Positions 48,201-51,937 of a DNA stretch of 64,000 nt are shown piece after piece. Positions within the stretch are counted from its first letter, which is position 1; each line of letters begins with the position of its first letter. Position numbers and translations under genes: made by a program. The stretch spans positions 5,030,522 through 5,094,521 of the forward strand of contig OX638329.1 in the NCBI GenBank assembly GCA_951812755.1. Direction: 5' to 3'. The notes beneath the pieces were generated by a model. The model was not told where the DNA came from and made no database searches. It was given only the letters and a program-made list of their open reading frames with translations. Source of the DNA: an uncultured Latescibacterota bacterium (GTDB lineage Bacteria > Latescibacterota > UBA2968).

Positions 48201-49409
48201 GGTTCCCCAGGGACCCTTCTCTCCCCTGCGAATCTCAGCATGATACCCCCTTACTGGCGGCCTCCCCCGCTCATCAGGCACCGCAGCGTAGTGGACGGTG
48301 AGGGACTCGTTGTCCGGAATGACCAGAAAGTTCGACGGTGACGAAGAAGGCGGTTCTTTCAAATCGTTAATTTTGATGATCACCAAAAGACGCGCTGTCC
48401 CCCCCTGCCCATCGCTCGCCTCAACAATTACGGAGTAGGTCGTCCGATGTTCATAGTCATACGTGATGCCTTCCTTTGTCTGAAGCTGACCCGTGCCTGC
48501 GTCAAAGACAAAAAGATCTACATCCGTACCACTGAGGTGGTAGGTCACAATATTGCCGTCAGCATCCGTGGCAGAGATGGGATCACCTATCGGTTCACCC
48601 CCCGGCGTGTTCTCATCTATAAAGTATGTCACATAAGTCTTGGACGTGAAGACCGGTGCGCGATTCACCCATTTGCCATAGCTCTGGATAAAAATCAAAT
48701 AATCCTCTACCCCAATCGCACCATCGCCATTCAGGTCGTATTTGACCTCATAATGCTCTTGTCCCACACGAGAGCCAAACCCCTTGTTGAACAGCAAAAG
48801 GTCTTGTAAATCCACAAACCCACTTCCATCAAAATCTGGGGAAGGCAGCACAGCGACCTGTAACGCGACACGTACATTCAACACAGCACTTTCAACTTGC
48901 CCGTCCCGATCAAGCTGGGCACGCACCAATAGAATCTCTGTGTTTGAAAAAGCATCTGTTGTGCGAAAACGAATCGTGCCGATAAGACCGCTGTTGACCG
49001 TTGCAGCCCCACTCAAAGACGCTATGTCGATCTCAACAGAGGTAGGATTTGTACCCTCTTCTACACGCACATCGGGATCTGGCAACACATCACCCGCATC
49101 AAATCCTGAATAAACAACTTGAGTGGCATTGTATTCAAAACGCGCAGAAAGACGGCTAACAGACCGTATGGAATCATTACGGGCCCTGCTTTGAATACCT
49201 GTACCAAAAATCTGAATAGAAACATCCTGATTGGGGGATACATCAAGAGACTGGACAGCCTGGTCACCTTCAGACTCGTCTAAATCCAGAAGAAGGGAAA
49301 AGCTATTGGTCTGTGAGAGGAGAGAAAACGTTTGAATAAACAAAGCGATAAATATAATCCCAAAGACTAACGGTAGTAACGAGCGCACAGAAAATAATGA
49401 TCTGGGCAT
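30231..49409 (-). CDS. Giant secreted multidomain protein (cadherin/FN3/GLUG/parallel beta-helix), 6392 residues
   Basis: One uninterrupted frame starting at ATG 49409 with TAAAGG upstream. Approximate order: signal peptide (1-35); cohesin-like domain (35-185); dockerin-like calcium pair, DFDGSGFVDLQDLLLF and DLNGDGAIGVEDYLIF (188-245); one cadherin; one FN3; an unrecognised region; Ig-like segments (613-806). An array of about 27 cadherin-like domains (SFEVAENEPSVG, calcium loops DADTDD) and 14 FN3 domains (NTGPPITAYDVRY) then runs to about 5270. GLUG-like repeats (5283-5590), one FN3, a pectate-lyase-type beta-helix (5750-6270; DYGAIPDDNESDQPAIQAAI) and a short Ig-like end follow. It is probably a calcium-stiffened surface protein that presents a glycan-binding or glycan-cleaving tip. 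No sorting domain was recognised at the C-terminus. Confidence 0.9.
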   Translation of the reverse strand: MPRSLFSVRSLLPLVFGIIFIALFIQTFSLLSQTNSFSLLLDLDESEGDQAVQSLDVSPNQDVSIQIFGTGIQSRARNDSIRSVSRLSARFEYNATQVVYSGFDAGDVLPDPDVRVEEGTNPTSVEIDIASLSGAATVNSGLIGTIRFRTTDAFSNTEILLVRAQLDRDGQVESAVLNVRVALQVAVLPSPDFDGSGFVDLQDLLLFNKGFGSRVGQEHYEVKYDLNGDGAIGVEDYLIFIQSYGKWVNRAPVFTSKTYVTYFIDENTPGGEPIGDPISATDADGNIVTYHLSGTDVDLFVFDAGTGQLQTKEGITYDYEHRTTYSVIVEASDGQGGTARLLVIIKINDLKEPPSSSPSNFLVIPDNESLTVHYAAVPDERGRPPVRGYHAEIRRGEKGPWGTRKTIYGRTNTSVYYHKIDVPRYQNSFLENGQLYQVRVRAYNSDGASEWSEPVSGIPVYTPPKEEPKLVQFQDGYAIIDLSPVTGEGGKIVVTQADLPATIPQEEVEGVFAEGVVVAVSDAADVPPQAGFTIPGSSSLFDIELMVRVNSRDVNIGDALQASVEICLPVPGDISGPMVVHYDEGASAWELLERQRVDNDVVCGYTDMFSLFGVGVRTNRTPVAVGRFEAQTLRVGDEGVRVDVSGKFSDPDNDVLTYEVVSSDEAIAKVDVSDSVVTLTPVAEGTATVTVTARDAAGSNQTAEQTIAVTVNKADVKLSFGGATVPAQTYTAGREIDDIQLPEATGGTGIIGYTLTPALPDGLVLDGETRTISGTPTVAIETTEYKWRATDGDENTIELLFSIAVEPVNQSPRFISSATFDVRENSTSVGKVVAEDADNKDSVTDYGIVPGADEAQFLIDDQTGVLSFNAAPNYEMPTDVAFTDAANSANNNDANNNEYIVIVSATGGTSDRALTARDTIKVTVTDVDGEAPGVPAAPTIAEATLNSLKVSWSKPTNTGPAITDYDVQYRIKNSGDNFTDAEYDGTDQSTTLTQLATNTTYEVQVRAKSDEGESEWSESGEGITNANQAPTFTDGTSTTRSFAENTAADENIGTPVGATDNDGGTLTYSLEGTDKESFSIVSTSGQLETKANVTYDYETKDEYSVRVKVEDGQGGSVTIAVTISLTDENEAPVFSSAGSFEVAENKPSVGTVVAEDVDADDSITSYALTGGDDQNKFSIVSETGALSFKTAPNYEVAGDVDGNNTYVVEVTATGGAGARLMTATQAITVSVVDENEAPVFAAVSPISVNENITTAIVTVRAMDADTDDSVTGYGIVTDADGSQFDIDVSTGALSFSAAPNYEMPTDVAFTDATNSANNNDANNNEYIVIVSATGGTSDRELTASDTIKVTVTDVDGEAPGKPAAPTIAEATMNSLKISWSEPTNTGPPITAYDVRYILSSETSEHKAIDTNWTDKLDVWTSVNGGALEYTISPLTQNTSYDIQVRAKSGEGESDWSDTLEKMTSANVAPVFTSVSAISVNENSTADIVTVSASDADTGDDIESYGIATGADGGQFEIDDQTGVLTFKVAPNFEMPTDVAVTDPVNAADNNEYIVYVTATGGMGDRELTARDTIKVTVMDVNEAPIFSSAASFEVAENEPSVGKVVAEDVDADDSITSYALTGGDDQNKFSIVSETGALSFKTAPNYEVAGDVDGNNTYVVEVTATGGAGARLMTATQAITVSVVDENEAPVFTAVSPISVNENITTAIVTVRAMDADTDDSVTGYGIVPDADGSQFDIDVSTGALSFNAAPNYEMPTDVAFTDATNSANNNNANNNEYIVIISATSGTGDRVLTGRDTLTVTVTDVDGEAPGKPAMPTVAEATLNSLKVQWTAPTNTGPPITAYDVRYILTSADETDDDNWTVETDAWTSGALEYTIDGLDPNTSYDMQVRAKSAEGMSDWSDTVAGTTRANVAPVITSASSFTVSENITADIVTVSAMDADTSDDIESYGIATGADGEQFSIGASTGVLTFKVAPNYEDPTDVAVTDPSNAAENNEYIVYVTATGGTGDRALTASDTLTVTVTNVNEAPVFSSAASFEVAENEPSVGTVVAEDVDSEDSITGYTLTGGDDQNKFSIVSETGALSFKTAPNYEVAGDVDGNNTYVVEVTATGGAGARLMTAPQAITVSVVDENEAPVFAAVSPISVSENSTGAIVTVRAMDADTDDSVTGYGIVTDADGSQFDIDVSTGALSFSAAPNYEMPTDVAFTDATNSANNNDANNNEYIVIVSATGGTSDRELIASDTIKVTVTDVDGEAPGKPAAPTIAEATMNSLKISWSEPTNTGPPITAYDVRYILSSETSEHKAIDTNWTDKFDVWTSVNGGALEYTISPLTQNTSYDIQVRAKNAEGEGAWSDMVVGTTEANVAPVFTSVSAFRVDENSTGIIVLVSATDADNEDDITGYDIVAGADGSQFSITFSSVAQTGALTFNAAPNYEEPKDVEFTDPDNPTYDSEEKNNEYIVIVSATGGAGAHALTVRDTLTVTVKDVTEPPGKPAAPTIAEATLNSLKVSWSKPTNTGPAITDYDVQYRIKNSGDNFTDTEYDGTDQSTMLTQLATNTTYEVQVRAKSDEGESEWSESGEGITNANQAPTFTDGTSTTRSFAENTAADENIGTPVGATDNDGGTLTYSLEGTDKESFSIVSTSGQLETKANVTYDYETKDEYSVRVKVEDGQGGSVTIAVTISLTDENEAPVFSSAGSFEVAENKPSVGTVVAEDVDADDSITGYTLTGGDDQNKFSIVSETGALSFKTAPNYEVAGDVDGNNTYLVEVTATGGAGARLMTATQAITVSVVDENEAPVFAAVSPISVNENITTAIVTVRAMDADTDDSVTGYGIVTDADGSQFDIDVSTGALSFSVAPNYEMPTDVAFTDATNSANNNDANNNEYIVIISATSGTGDRVLTGRDTLTVTVTDVDGEAPGKPAAPTIAEATMNSLKISWSEPTNTGPPITAYDVRYILTSADETDDDNWTVETDAWTSGALEYTISPLDQNTDYDIQVRAENAEGMSAWSDTVVGTTTQNQAPVFVAVPPQSVDENSVAAIVTVSATDADDDDEIESYTIDTNAADGTQFDIGTTSGVLTFKVAPNFEDAKDVAVSNPSNAAGNNEYIVFVMATGGEDARVLTASDTIKVTVTDENEAPVFSSAGSFEVAENKPSVGTVVAEDEDSEDSITSYALTGGDDQNKFSIVSETGALSFKTASNYEVAGDVDGNNTYLVEVTATGGADARLMTATQAITVNVKDENEEPVITDISPISVNENSTGAIVTVSAMDADTDDSVTGYGIVPDADGSQFDIDVSTGALSFNAAPNYEMPTDVAFTDATNSANNNNANNNEYIVIISATSGTGDRVLTGRDTLTVTVTDVDGEAPGKPAMPTVAEATLNSLKVQWTAPTNTGPPITAYDIRYILSSADETDDDNWTVETDAWTSGALEYTIDGLDPNTSYDMQVRAKSAEGMSDWSDTVAGTTRANVAPVITSASSFTVSENITADIVTVSAMDADTSDDIESYGIATGADGEQFEIDVSTGALSFSAAPNYEDAKDVAFTDPDNSANNNDANNNEYIVIVSATGGMGDRELTARDTIKVTVMDVDGEAPGKPATPTIAASTVNSLKISWSEPTNTGPPIKAYDVRHILTSASDEDKADDDKWTVQKNAWTSGALEYTISSLAPNTSYDVQVRAKSAEGMSEWSDTRVGKTGVNQAPVFTAISPISVNENSTADIVTVSAMDADTGDDIESYGIATGADGEQFSIGASTGVLTFKVAPNYEDPTDVAVTDPSNAADNNEYIVYVTATGGTGDRALTASDTLTVTVTNVNEAPVFSSAASFEVAENEPSVGTVVAEDVDSEDSITGYTLTGGDDQNKFSIVSETGALSFKTAPNYEVAGDVDGNNTYVVEVTATGGAGARLMTATQAITVSVVDENEAPVFTAVSPISVNENSTGAIVTVSAMDADTDDSVTGYGIVTDADGSQFDIDASTGALSFNVAPNYEDAKDVAVTDPSNAAENNEYIVIVSATGGTSDRELTASDTIKVTVTDVDGEAPGKPAAPTIAEATMNSLKISWSEPTNTGPPITAYDVRYILSSETSEHKAIDTNWTDKLDVWTSVNGGALEYTISPLTQNTSYDIQVRAKSGEGESDWSDTLEKMTSANVAPVFTSVSAISVNENSTADIVTVSASDADTGDDIESYGIATGADGGQFEIDDQTGVLTFKVAPNFEMPTDVAVTDPVNAADNNEYIVYVTATGGMGDRELTARDTIKVTVMDVNEAPIFSSAASFEVAENEPSVGKVVAEDVDADDSITSYALTGGDDQNKFSIVSETGALSFKTAPNYEVAGDVDGNNTYVVEVTATGGAGARLMTATQAITVTVKDETEVPGRPDAPTVAAASSMSLTLTWTAPENTGPPITDYDVQYRIFNSGGDFTDAGHDGTHLTVTLTQLELNEAYEVQVSATNDEGTGDWSGSGIWLTSDNFAPRFTSSEMFNVEENTTQVGTVVAEDYDSGDSIGYVIIGGIDQDKFSIDPTTGVLSINTASNFEVRDAIPYIVLVMATSGDGDRERTANQELIITVIDVDEAPAAPMAPTVVAATMNSLMVTWRVPENMGPEITDYDVQYRINSSGDEFTDAEYDGTDLTTTLTPLQANTTYEFQVLARNAEGTGEWSESGMGITNDNVGPSFTSTAKFNVVENNTAVGTVVANDSDLEDRIEGYAITGGADQDKFSIVPNTGVLSFQTVPDFERPTDTASTVPPNIAGNNEYIVEVSATSGVGVRELTREQVITVAVLNQPDEVPGKPDAPTVAAVSHTSLRATWAVPENTGPLAINYDVQYRFSDTNDDFTDARHNGTDLIVSISELIPNTNYEVQVSARNAEGIGEWSDSGEGMTEANQVPTFSDGMSTTRSFAENTVEVQAIGEPMAATDMDGDELTYRLEGTDAESFAFDETNGQLLTSSGITYNYEEKASYSVRAVVSDGLDGETSIDVTITLNDVAEPPGKPDAPVLRGSPPTDLSVTWTAPENTGPPIDDYDVQYSEGNSDNFTPWTHDGMHTSTTISDLSTGEDYAVRVRANNAEGNGEWSEPGIWKRLGTNAQPSFVEQGNLITRELAENTEGGQNIGAPVAATDPNEATLRYFIFNVSGRDNFDIVQKSGQLLTKHGITYDYETQQSYFVTIAVLDRQGFGASINVSINLTDVEERPGKPDAPVAVAVSSTSLRWSWVAPENTGPPITDYDVQYRIKDSGDEFTDANYDGAGTSTTLTPLQANTTYEVQVLAHNAEGTGEWSESGTGITSPMDYDTDDDGLIEISYLEQLNAIRYDMDGDGNVPSLDQVAYASAFSEAPVGMGCPQSGCIGYELMEDLDFKYYDSYVSGRVNRAWWAGGEGWEPIGTSAHKFTAIFQGGGHTISYLYVDQLSQAGLFGSFSGTIQNVGLIDVNVSGGDAVGGLVGNTSGEISNCYVTGQVKSTDWAGGLAGRNNGTIRTSYARVSIDNTTSGGGLVGVNYGTLLACYAYGSVNTSGNAGGLIGWNAGSGSVVNCYTSTRVSGSIEDRTGGFAGRMSAPSATATFSDSYWDIDVTGQSKGDGANLISSNSTLRSDIMGKTASELRGPISYSGIYATWDDEDVTGDEMADAPWHFGTSLVGAFRYPILKVDFNADGTATHQEFGTQRVLGMPRNLSMEPGNGQFTVTWESPFHIHASGISEFDIRYIRLGDDESVIANWTFLDEAWTSGSLEYTIMPPDDSVYKVVVRAGNEKVSGPWSEILGYTSAVPSTWVNFVEARRNGTVPILPDFSYAGYHYFSEPVPDVMHPMFDVTDYGAIPDDNESDQPAIQAAIDAAENNGSGIVFFPPGEFLVFTDADKNAADRNSSITIEGSNIVLRGSGSRDGGTIIRQVNQGVGNVPWGTPTMISIRASSSAKRVTTVNADSDRESHWITVRSTARLSVGQWVRMKMKNSTQAAIDEYLHPLSRGDFEDSWGWDRANEIVINEIHQIAEISGNRVRFHSPIRTPINATHGFTIHTFSPLEEVGIEDICFQGSFLKRYSHAFNDAGLSDAERSLWFGGYTSVNFSNCVNSWMRRCSFINVVRAYVAVNSANISLYQLTTAGNRGHYSVVVQNANSIWTGLIEDITAYTDNYDHGTSITHNASGNVFYYSDMDSGQQMDAHMTNPSYDNLWDRCSGGHLKGSSGGGTPPNHLNRLVLWNYNRLAAQHKGNYSFLSYPFWVRPIIVGIHGVNDPVGRDTGILESKGASVKPSSLFEAQLALRTGSVPFWLNNLRTEWEMLRNTPLTAPTVLPKGKIEKVSLLRHRGGIPLTLLEVLLLLSPSIPTFEVNVSDNFIKKYDTSIVSYSATSSDTDIATVRVRGSKVIITAASNPPNNTSLLHTEGCQITVTATSSEGTTATQTIPVQVLWSASR
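33600..46990 (-). repeat. Mosaic of near-identical long repeats encoding cadherin-cadherin-FN3 blocks
   Basis: Within the giant gene, blocks recur at DNA level. About 36400-37390 matches 44425-45415 (offset 8025), 39000-39590 matches 43660-44250 (offset about 4662), 37860-38200 matches 43206-43546 (offset 5346), and 41320-41990 matches 45997-46620 (offset about 4677). Different offsets show a mosaic rather than a simple tandem array. Repeats nearer the C-terminus (33600-36300) are clearly more diverged. Confidence 0.85.
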
Positions 49410-49498
49410 GCTGTGCCTTTACATTAAGTCATCCACCAATCCATCATAGTGTTCAAAACAACTTATTTTATAGAGGCTTTTGGTTGCGGGCCCCAGAA

Positions 49499-49521
49499 AA
49501 GGATCGGAAAATCCGATCCTT
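49499..49521. terminator. Hairpin upstream of the giant gene
   Basis: AGGATCGGA (49500-49508), loop AAA, TCCGATCCT (49512-49520). On the minus strand TTTTCTGG follows, so it may terminate transcription entering from the old regulator. The 90 bases from here to the giant gene start must hold its promoter; none stands out clearly. Confidence 0.5.
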
Positions 49522-49532
49522 ATATCTCCGCA

Positions 49533-49845
49533 TCAATCTTGCCGCATCTGCGATATTTTGCTATCGTCTTTGGGAAAACCCGCACCGAGATCGAAAATGC
49601 TAATACTATATGCATCGTAGAGCACCACACCACCGTCCCATGTGGCAAACCAAAACTGATGCTCGCGATCCTGAAATACGGCGTTTACTAATTGAAAGGA
49701 TATGGTGGAACGCTGTTCCGTCGTACCAGCAAACACCACCCATTGTACCGAACCACAACCGCTCTTGACTGTCCTCGCAAAGAAAAAAAATCTGGTTGTG
49801 GACAAGACCATCCAGTAAGGAACCTTATGAAATGGGTGAGGAAAA
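49533..49845 (-). pseudogene. Remnant of a beta-propeller/AAA+ regulator gene
   Basis: Two pieces match the regulator at 54042-57251. One frame reads DGLVHNQIFFLCEDSQERLW, FGTMGGVCWYDGTAFHH (compare DGLVHDQIFFICNDSQERLW). A shifted frame then reads VNAVFQDREHQFWFATW and YDAYSISIFDLGAGFPKD (compare AVLHDREHQFWFATW and YDAHSISVFDLSAG). The intervening propeller blades, the rest of the propeller, Y_Y_Y, AAA+ and HTH parts are gone. Even the leader before the start resembles that of the intact gene (AAGGTTC). Its position just upstream of the giant gene mirrors the intact regulator upstream of the small beta-helix gene. Confidence 0.85.
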
Positions 49846-49924
49846 CTGGTCTATAAATTTTAACATACGTTTGCAAATGAAAAGATAATAATAAATTTCT
49901 CTAAATTCAAAGACAAATTTACCT

Positions 49925-51026
49925 GAGGGTTGTGCATAATTCAATCCCAGACGGCCTTGATGTGTGAAACGGCTCGTATAGGCATTCGCCAAACGCTATT
50001 CATAATCATGGCCACTTGCAGGGTAAAGACAGCCAAAGTGAGATATGTCCGGACATTGTCTAATGATTTCTTGGCGATCTGTTTGTGATTATCCGTAGCA
50101 TCAATCAGCTTGGCAATCAGGTCGAAGATCGGTTCAATCGCTGTTCTACGCAGTCGGCTAAGGTTTTGATTTTCTGTCTGTTGTAGGAAGCGATGATAAT
50201 TTTTGGCATAGCGTCCGTTGACCCATTTGATGGCCGGAGTGAGTAAGACGATGCCTGCTTTTGCCCATTGTCTGATCCGCATAGCTTTGGTATAGGCGTT
50301 ATCAGCGACAACGCTGTATGGGTCTAATTGCTTGAAAATGTGGGCTTCTTTTTCGTCCAAGATTTGGCTTTCAGAAACCGATGCCGTGTCAACGCTTACC
50401 AGTCGTGGAAAGCCATTTTCTGTGCAGGTGACATGCAAGCCATACCCATAGACCCAACCGTGATAGGCACTTTTACTTTAGGTGGCGTCCTGATCAAGAT
50501 TGCGTAGCCTGTCTGGGATATGACCTCTTTTGCGATCCTTCTGATGCCAGACAGGCCCCTTTGCTTTGAACAGGCTTTTATCCTCAAAGAGTTCTTTGCT
50601 TCTAAAGTCTTCTTCTAAATCCTGTGCAAAACTGCCCACAAAAGCAATAAAATCCTGAAGCGTATGATATAGAGCTTTATACCGTCGTAAAATGGTTGTG
50701 CGATGTGGCAAACGCTTAAAATTCAGATATTTGTGATGTTCAGGATGATTCTCTAACCAGCGATGTTGAGCACTAAATTCTGTGATGTGGCGCATTTGCA
50801 TCCACAGGAAGAAGGTCAGAAAGGATTTATCCTTGAAATCGAAGGGACGCCCCGGTTTAGGCGTGCTCATTTGTTCTTGTGTAAATTTGTCAAAGAGCGT
50901 ATGTATCAGTTCGACATAGTCGGTGAATCTTGGTTTTGCCATCCGTCGCCTCCTTATGAAATAGGGTTATTTCTATAAGTGGCGACTTTTTACCGACTAT
51001 GTCAATAATATTTATGCACAACCCTC
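49925..51026 (-). mobile_element. Insertion sequence, about 1.1 kb, with 8-bp target duplication
   Basis: The terminal inverted repeats GAGGGTTGTGCATAA (49925-49939) and TTATGCACAACCCTC (51012-51026) are perfect over 15 bases. ATTTACCT is duplicated at 49917-49924 and 51027-51034. Length, ends and an 8-bp duplication fit an IS5-superfamily element such as the ISH1-like group; the family assignment is tentative. It inserted between the DUF1961-like gene's terminator and the regulator remnant. Confidence 0.9.
49941..50942 (-). pseudogene. DDE transposase interrupted by an in-frame stop
   Basis: The N-terminal part (50942-50478) reads PGRPFDFKDKSFLTFFLWMQ and HRWLENHPEHHKYLNFKRLP, the DUF772-like region of IS5-type transposases. 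A TAA at 50478-50480 interrupts it. The same frame continues SKSAYHGWVYGYGLH, then DDE-region segments LVSVDTASVSESQIL, VVADNAYTKAMRI and RRTAIEPIFDLIAKL, ending at 49941. No frameshift is present; one codon change would restore 333 residues. The element is probably immobile on its own. Confidence 0.88.
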
Positions 51027-51035
51027 ATTTACCTA

Positions 51036-51066
51036 ATAAAAATACCCGGCGAGAACCGGGTATTTT
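51036..51066 (-). terminator. Terminator of the beta-helix/DUF1961 operon
   Basis: AAAATACCCGG (51039-51049), loop CGAGAA, CCGGGTATTTT (51056-51066), then TTTTATTAGG on the minus strand. Stem and loop are identical to the terminator of the giant gene at 30185-30212. Confidence 0.85.
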
Positions 51067-51092
51067 AGCACGTAAAAATAGTCTGTGAGCCT

Positions 51093-51923
51093 TTATATCT
51101 GAGCACTAACCTCATGCACCTTCAAATTTGCATATTCGCCAATCAAAGGCGCCATCTGTCGAAAACCGATCTTGCCACCACCGAGCAAAGGCCCATACGT
51201 CTGCCCATCATCAACCCAGTGGAAAATCTTCAAATCGCGAATATAAAAAACAACCTCAGCACCGCATTTGATCAGCGTAATCGGGTATGGCGGAATAGCA
51301 TCGTCAACAGAAGGCAGGGGATCAGCTCCCTGACAGACCATGTGAAAACCATAACTCTTGCGCAAATTGCAAACTTGAAAAGCACGTTCTTTGAGTGCCT
51401 TCCGCCGAAAATAGGACACATGAAACGCATTGATATCGCTGCTGTGATACTGCTTGTATTCGCCAGCCCGTGGCGCCAATGACGAATCAAATATATCTTC
51501 ACCGCCTCGTCCCAAAGCAGAAAAAAATAGAATGCACAACCCCGGCTCGCGCACCGGCCAAAAATCCCATGTCACGGCAATATCCGCTGGAAAATCTTCA
51601 GGACACCAGAAAACAAAATTTGCCGCCTGCCCTTCCCCGGGATCGCGGCGATTCTCCATTCGCATGCGACCGTTCGGAAAAGTGATTGCAGCATCTCCCT
51701 CCATCCGAAATCCTTCAATATCTGATGAGGAAGACAGGGGATTATCGTAAAGCAATTCTCCAAATTCAAAATTATCCATAACACCACTCCTGACGCGTTG
51801 ACGTATCGGGTTCTTCGCCGCATGGACAGTCTGCCTCAAAAACAGCGGCGCACTGCCAAAAGATACTGAAAACAGTGCCATATTGCTGCATTTAATAAAC
51901 GCCCTGCGCGTCCATTCCATCAT
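51093..51923 (-). CDS. Exported DUF1961/YesU-like protein with Tat-type signal
   Basis: A 276-residue protein. The N-terminus MMEWTRRAFIKCSNMALFSV carries a twin-arginine motif (T-R-R-A-F-I-K), suggesting export in folded form. The mature part has FVFWCPEDFPADIAVTWDFW, LCILFFSALGRGGEDIFD, YHSSDINAFHVSYFRRKALK and KIFHWVDDG, as in the DUF1961 jelly-roll family found near pectin and rhamnogalacturonan genes. ATG 51923 with CAGGAGACTAAA upstream is preferred to 51974. It follows the beta-helix gene by 14 bases, so both belong to one operon that probably acts on the same polysaccharide. Confidence 0.8.
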   Translation of the reverse strand: MMEWTRRAFIKCSNMALFSVSFGSAPLFLRQTVHAAKNPIRQRVRSGVMDNFEFGELLYDNPLSSSSDIEGFRMEGDAAITFPNGRMRMENRRDPGEGQAANFVFWCPEDFPADIAVTWDFWPVREPGLCILFFSALGRGGEDIFDSSLAPRAGEYKQYHSSDINAFHVSYFRRKALKERAFQVCNLRKSYGFHMVCQGADPLPSVDDAIPPYPITLIKCGAEVVFYIRDLKIFHWVDDGQTYGPLLGGGKIGFRQMAPLIGEYANLKVHEVSAQI

Positions 51924-51937
51924 TTTAGTCTCCTGTA

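Noticed and set aside
30231-49409. Many plus-strand open frames of 60-130 codons across the giant gene
   Set aside because: They recur with the same spacing as the protein repeats and are antisense shadows of a repetitive coding sequence; none has a ribosome site or recognisable domain.
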